This document shows positions 44,300 to 56,815 of a stretch of DNA of 64,000 nucleotides, one piece after another (positions within the stretch are counted from its first letter, which is position 1; every line of letters starts with the position of its first letter). The stretch comes from Ectobius pallidus. Its lineage: Eukaryota; Arthropoda; Insecta; Blattodea; Ectobiidae. The translations under genes and the position numbers were made by a program. The notes beneath the pieces are model-generated. The model was not told the origin of the DNA, did no database searches, and saw only the letters and a list, made by a program, of their open reading frames with translations. Location of the stretch: the NCBI GenBank assembly GCA_964059195.1, contig CAXKWD010000009.1, forward strand, positions 89,005,432 to 89,069,431, in the 5' to 3' direction.

Positions 44300-45377
44300 T
44301 AATATGAATTATAATGATACCTTCTCTAATTTGTCAAACATCCATTTCATTTAATCCAAACCCACCTATACCATTGGCAACAATATGTTCTGTGAATTTG
44401 TTTCGATAGTTCTATGTAAAAAGGGATTAAGTATTTTCAAAAACATTTAATTTTTGGCATTTATAATCAGAATTTTTCAAAATCCCTTCTTAGTGAGCAT
44501 CTACATTATGAAATGAAGGTACTATCAAAATTCCATGTCTGTACCTGTTATAGTTTAGGCTGTACGTTGATTCCTGTCATTCAGTCAGTCAGGACAAAGC
44601 CTTTTATATATATAGAGATATCCATTGCAATAAATAATAATGGGCAGTGTAGCTAACCTTAACAGCTGCCATACTGACAATATGGCGTCAAGTGAAACCA
44701 TTTTTGCACACTAAAATTTGGGCATTAAATTTAATAAAATAACGTAATCTATTTACACTTCAGACAACACAGTAGCACATCGCTCCTATTGTACACTTTA
44801 AAAAAAAATAAGTGATTTTTTATCCCTGTCTTCACTTCTCTTACACTTCAACACTTTTGCAAGCGTTAAACCAGTGTATGCGCCATGCTTCGATATTTTG
44901 AATTCACAGTAACACCTTGAGATTTGAATGGTCACTAAACTAAAATTTTCGAAAAAGTATTTGACCACACCAAGGTTACGAACTCACTGAATGGAGAAGG
45001 TGTCGTATTCCAGTGAACAAGTGCAATAGTCAGTCGGTCCCCTATTCAACTCTCAGCCAAAGAAATAACGGTTGTTAAAGTTCTGTAGCCTACAGTACCC
45101 GTAAATAACTAGGGATCTACAGCAAATATATAAGATAATTTTTGGGAATCAATTGACACCTAAAATTCTTGGAGTCCTTACAAAGTTATCGGGAAAAGAT
45201 ATTCTGGCTTCGATTTATCAAAATTTAAGTTTCAAATTTGGAATTAATTGCAATGTTCTAACATATATTTACATAGGAATTTCAATAGGAATTAGTATTT
45301 ATTCGAATTGTACAATATTTCGAAATATCAAATGTCGAAATAACCAAATTCTACTCTTTTCCCAGTCGATTTCTTAC
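44300..45377. other. No gene recognised
   Basis: An 88-codon plus ORF at 45153-45419 has no domain. Nothing else seen. Confidence 0.4.
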
Positions 45378-45480
45378 TTTCAGTGCCCGCAACGTAGGCA
45401 CTACAGGCAAAGGAAGTAGCCTATTGTATTCGAGCCTGAAATTCCATGTATTTATTATTTATATATGTTTTGACCACCTC
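45378..45480 (+). repeat. Harbinger-like terminal hairpin relic
   Basis: A potential hairpin with CAGGCAAAGGAAGTAG at its right side, followed by TGTATTCGAGCCTGAAATTC, resembles the start of the elements at 22841 and 37628 (hairpin, then TTCGACC-CGAAAATTCG). The rest is gone. Confidence 0.35.
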
Positions 45481-45700
45481 TAAGACGACAAATACTGAAA
45501 CAGATTAGAGGCAAAGTCTTTAATGTAGTCTATTGAAAAACTTTGATCCAATGAAGTACAGGTATTTTTTTTCAAATTTACAATATTTACAATTAAAGCA
45601 AAATAATATGCTATTTCGTGAGCTATAATTATCATAGTGGTAGTTTCTAATAATTATGTTTTCTTGTGCCTTAACTACAAGAATACAATGATTGTAAACA

Positions 45701-45965
45701 CGAGGGGCGTTCCATATTGATTTACACTTTAATTTTTTCACACTCACTAAAAACCTCTAAGCCTCGGCAGTTATATCCACTTTTTCAACATAGTCTCCAT
45801 TAAGCTGTAGACCCTCGCGCCACCGATGTGGCAACTTCTCTACTCTATTGGAGGCCGTCACCACCACTCTGGACAGCTGCTTGCAATTCCTGGAAGTCGG
45901 TGAAATATCCGCCCAGAGATTTCTTTATAGCCCCGAATAAGTAGTAATCAGAACGTAATCCCAAT
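45701..45965 (-). pseudogene. Mariner transposase 3' end
   Basis: The minus strand reads VEKLPHRWREGLQLNGDYVE then KVDITAEA and a stop, continues to SIWNAP and ends at the TIR-like CGAGGGGCGTTCCATATTG. LPHRWxxxxxLxGDYVEK is the standard mariner C-terminus. The preceding codons are frame-broken (YSGL-stop-RNLWADISPTSRNCKQL). The other end of the element was not found. Confidence 0.75.
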
Positions 45966-47383
45966 CAATGCAACGGAAGCATAAAGGGATCCCTCCCGCC
46001 GAAGAAATTCCGTACAGCGCCCTCAGCAGGCAAACGTATGGCCAGAGCCTTTTAGGACAAGGAAGGTATCATCTTCATTGGCTGAAACCAAGGACCAACA
46101 TTAACAGCACGGCTAGTTGAGGTCCAAGGTGCTGCCACAGCCACCGTGCATCATTTCGCCGACTTCCAGAAACTTCCTGAGGTGCGTGCGACAAATTCGT
46201 ATACATACAAGGAACAGTGTGTAAAATATGGACGTCTGAACTCAGTATTTGTATGATTCCTACCACATTTAAGATAGTATGCGTAGATCAGAGACAATGA
46301 AAAAAGATTACATATTTTGAAAGAGGAGGTCATAAACATTTATAAGCGTTTTTAGGAGAATATTCTATCATAAAACGACGAACGGATAAAAATTCGTTGT
46401 GCAAAAATAATCGTACAGACTATAAAGTTTGTTGGCATGGTATTAAAAAAATAAATTTTTGCAGAGAATTTAATAATGAAAGCCCTTTATTTGAAGTCTA
46501 CCTCTCTATATTTGTCTCCAGTTTTATAAAACATTCATTATAGCGAACTGAATGTTATGAAATTTAATTTCCTTCTCCTTCTGATGTAAAATAAAAAGCC
46601 CAAGTGGGATTAACATTGGAAATTGAGGGCCAGAACAAAATACCGTGATTTAAATGTCATTCATAAACTTTAAAGAACGGAAAAAACTTTACAATGGATT
46701 ATTTCGAAACCAGGGGAAAAAAGAGATAAACCCCTTCCTACAGAAAATTTCTCATGTATGAGAAAAGGGATTTAAAATAAAATTAGCTGGAGTTGACATG
46801 CGCAGTATGGAACTACCTCATTCCCAGTCAGCCATTAGGGACACAGGGGGTTGGTGGTGCTGTTAAGAAGACTTTAAATCATTTCTAGGGGTAATTAAAC
46901 CCCCAACCAACCCTCTCGTTTAGTGCTCCCGTTCGAAACTTTATAGGTTGTTAATGTGAGGATATGACGCATGTTTTCACAGCATGTTTATAGTTTAAAC
47001 CGTATTCTGATAGCTTGTAGCCACAAGTCAGTAAAAGTATCATATATTTAATGTTCTAACTTATATTAGCTTCTCTGTATTTGACCATTATATTTGTATT
47101 GATTTTAGATTATGGTTCCAGCTGAGGCTGAAACAGGTGCGGACTCCACAACGGTCGGTTTGTCAGTCTTGGCTATTGGTTAAATTGTAGTAACTAGCAT
47201 TTAACATTTGAAACTTCAATTTAGTCAACACGTGCGAAAATAATGGTCAGAAGTACAATGCTACTTTGCGATGTAAGAGTGAGAAATGTAGGCTATTTTG
47301 AAATGATCCTCATAAAATAGTATTGCACATCTTTATTGTATTATTATTATTATTACTATTACTAACGTTAATATTATTATTAT
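45966..47383. other. No gene recognised
   Basis: A relatively GC-rich patch at about 45990-46190 has a minus ORF (46075-46266) without a known domain and may belong to the decayed mariner. Otherwise nothing. Confidence 0.4.
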
Positions 47384-48118
47384 CAGGGCCCGGATTCTAA
47401 TGACATGTCATCTTTTTATTAATGCTGCATAGACATTGTGAACTTGTGGATAAATCCTAATCATGGCCTCTAGATGATAGAAATATATTTTTATTAGGTC
47501 ATTTTTTGTCATTTTAAGCAATTTTATATTTTTAGGGCATTTATTTCAATTTTAGGTCATTATTTTGTCATTTTCATGTAATTTGCTTCCTTATTTAGTC
47601 AGTTTAATGTATTTACATTGAGTGTATTAACTTTTTTTCGTCGCTAACGGTGCTGTCTTTGAAGTGTTGTTTGTTTAATGCAAAAAGGAAAAATTCGGCA
47701 TTAAAGTGTTGACATGTCTCAGTCGGAAGTGCGAATCAAAGAAACGCAAAAATTTTGTATTATAATACTATTGTCATTAGAGTCTGCCACCTGTTTGGAT
47801 TTGAGAGTGCAAACTACTGTTTATCGTCAATAAACAACAATATAATCCGGCACGCCACAAAAGGAAATGTCGAATTTTGACTTACCGGTGCCTCAGTGCC
47901 AGTATAAATTTCCTTGAGAATAGAACATTCATAACATTACAGTTATTTACAGTTTTTACAATTATGTACAAACTAGTCTATAACTTTGTGTATACAATAA
48001 TAATTTTTTATACAAAAAATATCAGTTTTTAGGTCATTTTTTATAATTATTAAGTCATTTTCTTTAAAATTCAGGGTCATTTTAGAAACAATTTTAGGTC
48101 ATCAGAATCCGAGCCCTG
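47384..48118 (-). mobile_element. hAT-type element, family B, copy 2
   Basis: The 735-bp element has ends CAGGGCCCGGATTCTAATGAC and GTCATCAGAATCCGAGCCCTG. The 8-bp duplication ATTATTAT lies at 47376-47383 and 48119-48126. It is inverted relative to 33073-33622. The termini and subterminal GTCATTTT words match, but about 185 bp of central sequence (around 47640-47920) has no counterpart there. It carries no recognisable transposase. Confidence 0.92.
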
Positions 48119-48126
48119 ATTATTAT

Positions 48127-48369
48127 CATGGTCCTCATTACATTTACTGTCGGGACGGTAGTTTTAAGAAGGTGAGAATTATGTGCGCGGTGGTTTATAG
48201 CCGGTCAGTGAGCCTACACTAGCAATAAGTCTGTTCCTAAAGTTAAGTCACATACTGTAAAGTATGTGCGCTTGCGTTATTTGAATTGACTGTGGGGACA
48301 AACATATTATCTCTGTCATGCCTGCGTAGTATATTGCAAATGGACAAATGGCTTCCTGTGGATATCAAC
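48127..48369. other. No gene recognised
   Basis: Nothing recognised between the hAT element and the next repeat. Confidence 0.35.
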
Positions 48370-48545
48370 AACATGTAAAGGTTCTAGCAGAAATGAGTGT
48401 TAGGACCACTCCTAGGTAAAGAGGCCTTTGCATAAGGCTACAACATGATCACATTCATGTACGTATTTTCTGAAAACTCTGAAGTCCCAAGAATCTTAGA
48501 GCCTAACTAAGCTTTCAAATGAGGGGGGGGTGCTTTACCTTTATT
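48370..48545 (+). repeat. Dispersed repeat E, diverged copy
   Basis: AGCAGAAATGAGTGTTAGGA, GGTAAAGAGGCCTTTGCATA and TGCTTTACCTTTATT parallel the copy at 36155-36372. The 15-bp hairpin of that copy is not preserved. Confidence 0.5.
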
Positions 48546-48634
48546 TTGGTAACAGAATGAATAAAAAAATCCAGAACGTGACATTGTCCAAACATTCTTT
48601 TGCGGTGCCTGTAACTATAGTTATAATAGTAATA

Positions 48635-48635
<1 letters not shown>

Positions 48636-48692
<57 letters not shown>
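48636..48692. repeat. (AAT)n microsatellite
   Basis: Roughly eighteen AAT units, the longest simple repeat in the window. Confidence 0.95.
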
Positions 48693-48695
<3 letters not shown>

Positions 48696-50789
48696 GATCC
48701 AATAGAGCTCCAATTATACAGACCCCTACAATCCAGAACGATTCGGAGGAAAATAAATAAAATAAGTACTCACTGTTTTGATGTTTATTTTTTATTCACA
48801 TACATACTAGGACGTAATTTTAATAGTGCAGTACTATACATACATTATATACCTATGATTGCATAGTTTTGTCAATAAAAATTGGGTATTGGTTTGTCAG
48901 AAATAGTTTTTCTTCATTACTTACATATTCCTGAGCTACATTCAATTATTCTAAATAATAACAGGACATAAGATTTAAAAATTAGCTAATTTTATCATGG
49001 GTGTACAATTTAGCACCCGAAGAGACATACAGAAAATACAGTGTATTTACTCCGTGTACAGATGTACAATTACAGATACACAGATATAAAATAAATTTGG
49101 ATTGTCATTTATCAATGTCAAAAACGTTACCACCTACAAATATAAAACACAAATAGTCGTATATCGTAACATCATTTAAGAAATAGTCGATAATTTATTT
49201 CTCTTTCAATGTATAGGAAGATGTATAGGAAGCATATAAAAGCTCAGTTGCGTTTTCGGTCAGTGTATAAGATTGGCATATTTACGTGACTTTTTACAGC
49301 TAATTTATTTGGAAATTACATCATGCAGCGTAATTAATTACCAAGTTCAAATAACGCTGACGACTTATACCAACTTTCCCTTTTCAGCGTTAGCATAATG
49401 ACTTTTAAACGGGAAAGCTTATAACGTGAAAAATATTGCAAGTATCAGCTTAAAGTTAAGTTTCATCTTCAAGACTTGCACATTTTGCTTGTTTTCTTTG
49501 TTAGGGAAAAGAAAAGATAAGCAGAAGAAGCACAGCGAACTCTTTTCTATATAATCCCTTGCTGGTATGGGCAACGCCCGGTTGGCGTTGTTCGGCTGTT
49601 CTATTATGCAAGCTCATGCCACACGAGCCTCCTTGATCGATATGTTTCGTATATGCCTGCTGCGCGCAGTGCCACCTGAAGGAAAAAGAGATGAACCTAG
49701 TAACATCCCTTGCCTTTATTCTTTTTTATATTATACTTTTATTGTAATTTGCAATCGATGGTAGGAAGGCAGAGAGAGGTTCTGAAGACCCTGATTGCTG
49801 GAGGAGCTAGTTTTAAAAACAGATATTGTATTAAAGAGGCGATGTTGGTTTAAGTATTCTGCAGAGAAAATGTAACGTAAGCTGTGTGTCATTAGACCTA
49901 AGTACTCAATATTCTAATAAAATCAGAATGTAGTAAGAAACTCATACTTCTATAAATTTTCAAAACGTTCACTGCCTATAAACCTGAATATTTTAAACTT
50001 AGCAATAAAAGGGCTGCCTCAGAGGCGCATAACTTTTAATTTCTGTACATTTATTATAAATGGTCCTACATCGGATACAAATTTTTAATTATTCAGTAAA
50101 ATATTGTTTTGAAATTTACTAGATTTTGTTTGTAATTTAAGAAATCGAACAAATTTGAATACAGAAAAGCTTTTTAAATTCGATTTTCGATTATTGCGAA
50201 ACATTTAAAGTTTCTTTCCTAAAGAATGGTTTAACCAGCTAACACGTTATTTTTTCGTTGTTTATTTTTAAAAAAAGTGCATCACTTGACAAATAGCTAG
50301 AGCCAGTAAACATCCAAGTCAGATTCTTCTGAGGACACAGGACGAAAGAAAACACAATCTTCAAATTATAAGAACTTAAGTGACAGGGTCGAATTAATTA
50401 ATTAAAAAATAATGTAAACGTTCATATATTAGGCTACCATGGGTACAGCCATTGGCTCAGGACGTCTCGGTATAATAGAAAGACTAACAGACAAAAAACA
50501 CTTTACACAATTATAATTCTTATAAATACGATTTCTATGTGATATGTAGGCCTATTGACAAAAAACAAAAACAAAAAACTTCTAAATGAGCATACTTCTT
50601 ATAAGCATATAAGAAAAATAAAATATTAATTTGGGTAAATATAAATGCACACGTATTTAAAAAAAAGAGAAAAAAAACTTGCTAGGGATAAGTTTTCAAA
50701 ATTATTCTGATCATAATTTTAAAGTCATCTAGTTGTTCGTCTGTTATCTTATTTCTCAACGGTTCTTCATTTTGTTTGGTTGGTGTTTT
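48693..50789. other. No gene recognised
   Basis: AT-rich. The 65-codon ORF at 49567-49764 has no recognisable domain. Confidence 0.4.
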
Positions 50790-51095
50790 TGTTGTTGTTA
50801 TATAACGACAGAGGTGTACTGAAATTTAGGTACATGATCGTCGATGGTGTGCCGGAATTTGAGCCAATTAGTTCTTTTATATGCCAGTAAACTTACAGAC
50901 ATGGACCAATCACATTCATGCACATGGCAATGCTACCGCTGATGCCCGGGGTCGAATCTTGGTGGATCCATGTGGAATTTGTCGTGGGCAAAATGAGGCC
51001 GGGCCAGGTTTTCTCGGGGTGCTCCTGTTTCTCCTGCCCATATCATTCCACCGTTGCTCTGTCCATAATAATATGACCTTTTGGTTGGAATAAAT
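50790..51095 (-). mobile_element. SINE relic
   Basis: On the plus strand TTAGTTCTTTTATATGCCAG and AAACTTACAGACATGGACC correspond to the complement of the TAAAAGAACTCC body seen at 8225-8425. GGGGTCGAATCTTGG is a damaged B-box complement, and GGGCAAAATGAGGCCGGGCC starts a second SINE-like body. Probably two decayed SINEs side by side. Confidence 0.5.
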
Positions 51096-51179
51096 GAATC
51101 GCGAACCACGGACACAGAAGCCAGTGCCATGCTGACACTGTACTGATTATTTGTTGCATGAATAACTTTAAAAGCTAGT

Positions 51180-51370
51180 CACTTATTTAATAAACTCAGG
51201 CTTTTAAGTCCTGCCTCGTGGTCAATATGGCTTTGTGTGAAGCTGAGACAAATGAATGCACACATCCTGTAGTAGAGCCGATTATTATATCTCAAAATGT
51301 GATATGAAAGATTCGCATTGTCTATGCTTAAGGTAGAAAATAGCATATTCGTGTGGGAAGTGTGTTTTAA
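51180..51370 (+). repeat. Diverged relic of the Harbinger-like family
   Basis: ATCTCAAAATGTGATATGAA, CATTGTCTATGCTTAAGGTA and TTCGTGTGGGAAGTG follow the conserved interior order at low identity. Confidence 0.35.
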
Positions 51371-51424
51371 CTGAATCTAGGGAAAATATTAAAAACTAGC
51401 TGTTAATCTTGATTTTTGTGTGAG

Positions 51425-51665
51425 TTCCTGTAGGTTAATTTCATCAACTTTATGCGTAAACTATATAATGGTTTTGCATCTGATATTCGGTGAAACCAAT
51501 TTGTCTAAATCCTTTAATTGGCCTAGAGTATTAAGAGATACCATATTTTCTTCAATCCACATGTTGAATGCATTTAAATCATGCTGTAGGTTTACACAGT
51601 CATTAATGTCATTATTTGACAAAGAAATTGTAGCATCGTTAGCAAATCGCTGTAATCACAAGCGA
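51425..51665 (-). pseudogene. LINE reverse transcriptase fragment around the active site
   Basis: The minus strand reads RFANDATISLSNNDINDCVN, LQHDLNAFNMWIEENMVSLN. FAND occupies the place of the YADD/FADD catalytic box, followed by the usual LQxDLNxFxxWxxxNxLxLN helix. One catalytic aspartate is replaced by N. A frameshift follows, after which YQMQNHYIVYA fits the next conserved strand. The plus ORF at 51420-51686 is its shadow. Confidence 0.8.
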
Positions 51666-51699
51666 CGTGGCTTACTGATTGACTGACTGATTCAAATGT

Positions 51700-52660
51700 T
51701 GATAAAATAGAGTCAAATAGATTTATTCACTCAATCATTGACATTAATGATTACTCATTTCCAGACGATCTAGAAACTATAAATTTGGCAGACTAGTTTA
51801 GCTTGTAATCGATGGGAAAGTTTAAAAATTCAAATACATGTTTTTACCCTTCTAAAAATCTTCAGAACGGCGGCCGCAGCGCTAAAGTAGCTGAAAACAT
51901 TTATTTTTGGAAGTTAAACGGTAAGTCGTTTCATAAAACTGATTGCACCAGCAGGAACGGATTTTGAGAGATCTACAAGTTTTGCCTTTTGTCGTATCGG
52001 TTATGCCTTTCATAAAGTTAGATATTTTTATTTTAAGCAAATTTCGTACATTTTCCACATATTATGTAATTTTTAACGCATTTAAAGGAAGGTAAAATTA
52101 GAAAATTTTGCAGCAATATTGGCCCAGTCAATTGCCATAAGCATGCCGGATATATAGTTTCTATGCTGACCTAAGTGTGGGGAAACTATCTGGATAGCAG
52201 AGACGTATATCACATCCACGACAGTCTAAATTACCCACTCACTGACATTAATGTTTACTCAATTCCACATGAGCCAGAAACTAGAAATGTTGCAGCCTTA
52301 TAGCCTTTAGCCTGTTACCGACGGAAAAATGCGAAAAAGTTCAATTTTTAAATTTTGTATCCCCGAAAAAAACTTTGAAATGTTTTACTGGTGTTGTTTA
52401 CCCACTTCCAGATGAGCTAGTAATCTGAAATTTTGCGGAATTATTGCTTTCAGCCTCTAAAATTGCTTTCCTCGAAAAATCTTAAAGTCGTTCTGCACTT
52501 TTTAGGTTTATTATGACTAAACGGTTATCTAAATCGGCAATCTAAATCACGGACTCTTATCTCCGATACGGTGTGAGTTCATTAAAAAGCTTTTCCCGAG
52601 AACTTCAGTGGACTTTTGAGGGCAGAGCCCTCAAAGAGCGAAGCGAGTAATTACCTAATA
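51700..52660. repeat. Repetitive region with degenerate direct repeats and a hairpin end
   Basis: CACTCACTGACATTAATG, CACATGAGCCAGAAACTAGA, AATGTTGCAG and GACGGAAAAATGCG-type blocks occur in three degenerate units near 51720-51850, 52240-52375 and 52390-52500. Near the right end TTTGAGGGC (52615-52623) and GCCCTCAAA (52627-52635) form a perfect 9-bp stem with a 3-base loop, followed by GAGCGAAGCGAG and CTAAT. It looks like part of a large mobile element; family unknown. Confidence 0.45.
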
Positions 52661-52723
52661 CGCGAGCCCATGCGCAAATAGTCTTAGTCACATCGTACTA
52701 ATACAAGACAATATCTTGCATTA

Positions 52724-53404
52724 TACGAGGGGTATTCCGAAAGTAAGTTTCGTCAGTTTGTCACACGGACACTTTATTGACCCAAAAGCAATACAGCATG
52801 GCAGCATGACCTATACACCGTGCACTATTTTTCGACATAGTCGCCAGCGACATTGAGACATTTGTCGTAGCGTGCGATCAGTTTGAAGAACCCACTGTGG
52901 TAAAACTCGGTGCCCTGCGATGCAATGAATTGGCGCACAGCCTGCTCCACCTCAGCTTCCTGACATTACTAAAGGTTCCATACAGACCATTTTGAGTGAC
53001 AAATTGATGTTCCATAAGGTTTGTGCGAGATGGGTTCGTGGAGGCCGCACTTTGCGGGGACGGAAATCGGGAGATCAATTTCAAACAGCTCTACCTCGGA
53101 CAATAAAAGGTTCAGCGGCTGCAGCAATGGCTCGTTTGAAAGAGGGAAGATAGCGGTACATGGCAGTGGCGCCAAATCTCTCGTGCCATCGTGAGCGGTA
53201 CACTAATACCCGCGGGCACGCCAGTCTGCTGCGACTCGCTCTTCTACGGCGCAGTGCGCCTGCGTCATGCCTCCTCCGCTGACGCCACTTCCGTCGTGGA
53301 ACCAGCCACGGGTGGGGATTCGTCTGGCGTTTGTTTGGTTCCCCTGGTGAACACGCCGCTCCTGCCATACATTGACGAAACTTACTTTCGGAATACCCCT
53401 CGTA
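52724..53404 (-). mobile_element. Deleted and rearranged mariner element
   Basis: TA (52724-52725), TIR CGAGGGGTATTCCGAAAGTA with AGTTTCGTCA, and the exact complement at the right end followed by TA (53403-53404). 677 bp between the TAs, about half a full mariner. The left end encodes the transposase C-terminus in the minus direction, while a plus-strand stretch at 52974-53036 reads GSIQTILSDKLMFHKVCARW, typical of the segment after the N-terminal helices. The inner part therefore appears inverted. The right third is GC-rich. Confidence 0.85.
52825..52965 (-). pseudogene. Mariner transposase C-terminus
   Basis: The minus strand reads EVEQAVRQFIASQGTEFYHS, GFFKLIARYDKCLNVAGDYV, EK, stop. This is the well-known mariner C-terminus (FYxxGFxKLxxRxDKCLxxxGDYVEK), open and little decayed for 47 codons. 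The catalytic domain is absent. Confidence 0.85.
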
Positions 53405-56319
53405 CTTAGCGGTTTAATAAATTACCGTAAGTAAATATTAAGAAATGATAAAGAAAGTTAAGGCATATTAGATTGAAATTATACATCAATTAGCAAATAT
53501 GATTATCTTAGATATTAATAGATAATGTATAAAAAATACAGAATTTGATGTAATGTTGCATTTATACGGATAGTAGTGCCACATATAAGAGATAAAACCT
53601 TCACTGAGTGGAGGTAAGTTCGAGTTTCCACAGGGAAATGCGTTATTTAACACATCCCCTATTGCGTAAGTAATATTACGTTTTATAGTTTTACCTTAAT
53701 TAAAAATAAAGCCACTATAAAATACTTGTTTGTTACTACATTATTTACAACAATTAAACAACATTGATTTTATAAAATTAAGGAAGTAGGCCTAGCGTAA
53801 ATGTTTTGCTATGATGTCACTTTCCATCGTAGGCCATATTCCTCCACCTTTGATTATTTAAATTTTTTCTTGCATCATTTAATAATCGGCAGTCGTACAT
53901 CAGTTAGTGGGCTGTTTGATCTCCTTTGTGTCAAGAATGGACGGAAAACCCCTATCGTAGAAAAAGTTATATGAATATATTACATCAGGCTTTCCCTGAG
54001 TAGTGGTACAAGGTATTAGGCCTATTCAGGAATGTTACTTGTGATGAAGGAATGTAAACTTTAAATTATTAAATTACATAAAAATTAAGTAAAGAGGACG
54101 CAGCGGTCGCGCGATAGTTTTCCGAGAGATGCAGGGCCAGAAGTTTAACTTTCAGTTTTGTAGTGCCATACGGGTTAATGTCTTTTATTTCTGTTTTTAC
54201 TTCGTTCTCTAGTTGATTTTCTGCAGTAAATGAACCACCCGTTAAAAAGTTCAGTGGGGAATATCGCTTAGCGTCAAGACCAGCTTTATAGATATATAAC
54301 CTTTAAACGTTCTTTTTTTTTACTCCAACATTGTACTCATGTCTTTTTTTCTGTTCTTTTATTATTTCTCATTTCCTTGCTTGTGCTTTCTTTAATTTTC
54401 TTTTATTTTACTGAATGTTGCTGGGAAAACTCTTTAAAGCCATGTTCGTTAAAATATGCACTGCGGGAAATAATAAAAGCTACGTAGAACCTTCGAACTG
54501 ATGTGGCAGTAAGTGCAATTTCTGTCTAGTTCTAGAAGGCAAAATCGCTTCGTTTTGAAATATTAACTGTATTTTCTATCAAGACAGATAGAATAGATTA
54601 TCCTTTTAAATGTAGCATACAGTGATGAGATTATGTGTATATTAAGGTTTTCCCATCAATTTTAACACGATTACGAATCTTGTAAACATACTGATAATCC
54701 TTATGAAATATAGCAGATGTAAGGCACGTGAAGAAATCTTTCTGGGAATGCTAGCTCCGGGGTCTATGAAATAAAAAATAAAAGAATACTGTAGTGGCGC
54801 GAATCTTTCGGGGGCTTCAATTCCTTTCTCTTATCTTACTGCAGTTTCATATTTATATTAATGCTGGAATTGATTTAATTTTAAATCACTGTAAAATTAT
54901 TATTTTATTTTATCTAAGGTAATGCAAATATCCGAACATTTAGTCTGTGGTAACTTGTGAGCTTGTGCTGAGGCTATATCTGAATACGTTATAAAATTCA
55001 TTTCAGTGGTGAATAATTATCGATTCAGGAAAATATAGCGTCAAACGAAATATAAATTAGTTAGTAGGTCCCGATTCGGATGATTAATATTTTCAAAAAC
55101 CTCCATTTATTAACTCATCTGATATCCTTTTATCTTTATTTTATCTCGGTGGAATAGTTTGAAGACTATTCCACTAATAGGTCTCATAATATTAAACAAA
55201 CAGATTCTGCTCAGTAATCATCTCATGTTTCTTATGTTCAGGCATTCATATGCTGGGAATACGAATGATTTCGTTATTCATTACAATTTTCTTAATGAAA
55301 CGATCATAGCTTTCATGACAATGTTGTGAGATTTGTAAGTATTAGTAATATAACCTAACTTTATGGTCTTATTAAATTTATAATTTTGTTTTTATACAAG
55401 TGGTTTTATTGGATATAATGTAATTAATATAGGCCTAATCCGTGTGTCTCAACTTCTCTTAACTTATCGATCAGTTGATTTACATATATTCAGTAACTTT
55501 AGTTAGCTTTCTTTTCCTAGTAAGGTGTTATATTCATCTTAAAGTTTTAGGGATGAAGCATAAATCATTGCAACTATTTCCTATATGTAAATGTGGTTCC
55601 ATTAAAAAAAATGAAATATACAAATGAAAGGGCTGTGTATGGAATCTAGGTATAATGCAGATTATTGTGGGTGCTAGGTATAGGTTAGTGAAGGAACAGA
55701 CATTGGTAATCTTCCATATTGTGCCACTCTAAAGTATTGCAGTAGTTGATAGCATGAAAACATACATATCCACTCCATGATCTCTTAAAATTCGGTACGG
55801 ATGGGCATTATTCATGAAAACTTCTATCAGCTCCTTGTGGTATTATCTGTCATTTCTACCTCAGATAGTGACTATTTTGACTAACAATGCTGTTCACATC
55901 TTGTCATATCCAGTCTGCAAGGCGGTTGACTCACAACTAAATTACCATCGCCTCTATTCATATAACTGTACTCGCAATATTACCAAATGATGTGTCCATG
56001 TACTAGAACTCTCTCGTGACATACGACATCTCACGATAATATCGCCTTAATTTGAGAAAAGTATAATTACCATGACTTATGCTCCATCCCTTGAATAAGT
56101 TTCTTTAGGGTGTATTTTACGAAAATTACATTGAAATTCTCAGAATAATGAAGCTGAATTCCCTAACTAAGCTAATGCAATCACGATTAATTAAGGAAAA
56201 GTACATTAAGGCCAGAATTCACTGGAAATGGAAACAAACAACTAATATAGCTAAATTTCTGGGAAATCTACATTGCGGTACACGTTTACACAAACTAGAA
56301 GCATTGATATTGTCCTTTT
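53405..56319. other. No gene recognised
   Basis: GAGGACGCAGCGGTCGCGCG near 54096 matches the block after the repeat at 19914. No coding motif or clear element otherwise. Confidence 0.4.
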
Positions 56320-56618
56320 GTGACCGGTTTCATGGTCTAGTGATCAGACGTTCTGATTAGTAACCACGAGGTTGTGGATTCGATTCCGGCTACGGGACAT
56401 TTTATCTTTCATAGTTAAGTTCTCCTGGCCGACATGGTCTGATTAGTAAGTAAGGATTTACGTTGAAGGACCACCCCATACCCTCTCATGTCATCTCTTC
56501 GGGATAATATAGTTTCGCCTAAAAGGTGTTCAACTAGAGAAATGGGGCTATACGCTTCCGCCAACCCGGTTAATACTTCAAACCCTAACAGGGTAGTTAT
56601 GGCGTTGGGAAAAAAAAA
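56320..56618 (+). mobile_element. tRNA-derived SINE with A-tail
   Basis: TCATGGTCTAGTGATCAGAC is an A-box arm and GTGGATTCGATTCCGGC a B-box arm at tRNA spacing. A body of about 200 bp follows (GTTCTCCTGGCCGACATGGT ... CAACCCGGTTAATACTTC), ending in an A-run at about 56608-56618. The head resembles the truncated one at 22381. The whole length, about 300 bp, is typical of a complete SINE. No clear target duplication seen. Confidence 0.75.
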
Positions 56619-56815
56619 AGATTTCAACTTAAAAGTGCATTAATAATATGAGTAAAACACACCATTTAGCGAAAGAACAAATCTCAGTTGCATAGGAAAG
56701 GTGTCTATCTGAAGAATCCAGAGTGTGGTAAGAGTATCATTGGGTATATGCCTACACTTTGGGATAATAATACTTTCTGAAAGAGAAACAAAATTCTGAT
56801 GTGAAACTCACATAA

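Noticed and set aside
53081..53368. Arginine-rich minus ORF of 95 codons
   Set aside because: It lies within the GC-rich right part of the mariner element, where GC-rich codons give Arg and Ala by composition.
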